Below are positions 14,590-15,792 of a DNA stretch of 15,792 nt, in pieces; within the stretch, counting starts at the first letter, position 1, and every line of letters begins with the position of its first letter. The stretch spans positions 1 to 15,792 of the forward strand of contig DLZA01000116.1 of assembly GCA_003447515.1 (NCBI GenBank), in the 5' to 3' direction. A program made the position numbers and the translations under genes. The notes under the pieces were generated by a model. The model searched no databases. It was not told where the DNA came from and saw only the letters and a list, made by a program, of their open reading frames with translations. Origin of the DNA: Paracoccaceae bacterium. GTDB taxonomy: Bacteria > Pseudomonadota > Alphaproteobacteria > Rhodobacterales > Rhodobacteraceae.

Positions 14590-15792
14590 TTAGCGCACTT
14601 GGCTGCGTAGGAATTTTAGTGCAGCTTTGTCCGCTTTGCCAGTGGGCCGAACGCCTGCTTTGATCTGCATGTCGGATAGTGCGTCGATGGTTTTAGGGCC
14701 AATTATACCATCCACGTCACCAATATTGTAACCCGCTTCCAGCAGCAATTCTTGAAACTCTATCTTTTGGTTTAGTTTTAGAGCGCCTGGGCCACGAGGC
14801 CATTCCTGCACGAATTCACCGCCACCATTGATTTTTTGCGCTAAATGTCCAACAGCCATCGCATAGGAATTCGCGTTGTTATAGGTTTTAATCACAAAAA
14901 AATTTTTAAACACAGCGAATGCCGGTCCATTTGCACCGGCAGGCAATAAAATCGCAGCTTTGCCGTAGTTTGGGATTTTATTCCCATCCATGCGGCGCAC
15001 TCCAAGTTCAGCCCAGCGCGCTGTCGTTGCTTTTACCTTCAGTGATGCGTTTCCGTAGTAAAAGTTGTTGGGGAGTTTGACTTCGATGCCCCATGGCTGT
15101 CCGCTGACCCAGCCGTTTTGGCGCAGGTAATTGGCAGTAGAGGCTAGTGCGTCATCGGGTTTGCGTGGGTTCCACACGTCGCGTTTACCGTCACCTGTAA
15201 AGTCTACAGCAAGCGCATCAAACGATGTGGGGATGAATTGGGTGTGGCCCATTGCGCCTGCCCATGAACCCATCATGCGATTTGGCGTGATATCACCATT
15301 TTGGATGATTTTGAGGGCGGTCAGTAATTGATTTTCACCAAATTTTTTCCGGCGGCCTTCATAGGCTAATGTGGCAAGAGCTTCGATGATATTGATATCG
15401 CCCATGTTGGTGCCATAGGATGATTCGAGACCCCAGATAGCAACTACAATAGACCATTCTACGCCGTACTTAGCTTCGATTCTGCGGAGTAGATTTTTGT
15501 GTTTTTTAACCATTGCCTGGCCATTTTTTACCCGCTTGGGTGATGTGGCAGTGTCGAGGTAATCCCAGATTTGGCGAGAAAACTCGGCTTGTTTGCGGTC
15601 AGATGCTATAACTCGTTTTTGCAATTTAATACCGCGAAAAGCCTGATCATATGTTTTGCCTGAGATGCCTCGGGACAGTGCCTTGACGCGGAACGTTTTA
15701 ACCCAATGTTTGAAGCCTGCTTGGGTCTGGGTGACCTTTACACCTTCTATTTGGTGTCTCACTGGGGCTCTTGGGTGTTCATTTTTTTTGGT
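14590..15792 (-). CDS. Lytic murein transglycosylase, MltB type, with peptidoglycan-binding domain (5' end outside window)
   Basis: A periplasmic or envelope-attached enzyme cleaving peptidoglycan glycan strands by the MltB (family 3) mechanism. The frame is open to the right edge, giving 400 residues; a GTG at 15762 is not the likely start, because the frame continues upstream and no signal peptide is present within the window. Counting from that GTG: the SLT_2 domain (about 15-310) holds IVVAIWGLESSYG with the likely catalytic E113, then SWAGAMGHTQFIPTSF (165-180) and DFTGDGKRDVWNP, all MltB-family marks. A C-terminal peptidoglycan-binding domain of the PG_binding_1 type (about 331-388) has FQELLLEAGYNIGDVDGIIG and TIDALSDMQ. 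It is unrelated in domain structure to the Slt70-like enzyme at the other end of the window. Confidence 0.93.
   Translation of the reverse strand, partial: TKKNEHPRAPVRHQIEGVKVTQTQAGFKHWVKTFRVKALSRGISGKTYDQAFRGIKLQKRVIASDRKQAEFSRQIWDYLDTATSPKRVKNGQAMVKKHKNLLRRIEAKYGVEWSIVVAIWGLESSYGTNMGDINIIEALATLAYEGRRKKFGENQLLTALKIIQNGDITPNRMMGSWAGAMGHTQFIPTSFDALAVDFTGDGKRDVWNPRKPDDALASTANYLRQNGWVSGQPWGIEVKLPNNFYYGNASLKVKATTARWAELGVRRMDGNKIPNYGKAAILLPAGANGPAFAVFKNFFVIKTYNNANSYAMAVGHLAQKINGGGEFVQEWPRGPGALKLNQKIEFQELLLEAGYNIGDVDGIIGPKTIDALSDMQIKAGVRPTGKADKAALKFLRSQVR

Noticed and set aside
15733..15762. GTG at 15762 as the true start of the MltB-type gene
   Set aside because: The frame continues without a stop to the window edge, and the protein would lack the export signal this family needs, so the gene is treated as partial.

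Overview
The window looks like chromosomal DNA of a marine alphaproteobacterium of the Rhodobacterales (Roseobacter-type). This is inferred from the protein families, from the gene order dapA-smpB and sseA-aminotransferase, and from a moderate, non-extreme base composition. There is no rRNA, recognisable tRNA, transposase, phage gene or CRISPR array. It reads as ordinary core genome with a few unexplained non-coding segments.

Layout, left to right. The 3' part of a DMT-family permease (edge to 379) converges on and overlaps a soluble lytic transglycosylase (348-2294, minus). Divergently, dapA (2452-3324) and smpB (3616-4095) follow. After a 368-base AT-rich gap comes a two-gene unit, 3-mercaptopyruvate sulfurtransferase plus an aspartate/aromatic aminotransferase (4464-6531). 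A minus-strand DUF2268-like protein (6587-7249) appears to have lost its zinc-protease motif. It lies divergent from a queuosine-precursor transporter gene, yhhQ (7453-8082), which has a leader capable of two exclusive pairings. A 588-base region without a large gene (8083-8670) holds a terminator, a perfect 13-base inverted repeat, an 18-codon ORF with a near-ideal Shine-Dalgarno (SD), and a strong terminator. Then come arfB (8671-9087), pncB and pncA (minus, 9084-11030), trhO (11097-12005), an MFS permease (minus, 12002-13237), zapE (13324-14400) and an MltB-type lytic transglycosylase running off the right edge (14590-15792, minus).

How the genes relate. Several serve translation quality: smpB (trans-translation) and arfB (backup ribosome rescue), and yhhQ and trhO, which both feed modification of the tRNA wobble base 34. 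pncA and pncB form a two-step NAD salvage route. The sulfurtransferase and aminotransferase can be linked through cysteine transamination to 3-mercaptopyruvate. Two unrelated lytic transglycosylases and zapE concern the cell wall and division; dapA feeds lysine and diaminopimelate synthesis.

The most interesting items are the switch-like yhhQ leader, the 18-codon ORF transcript and the DUF2268 protein lacking HExxH. No clearly new multi-gene system is visible.
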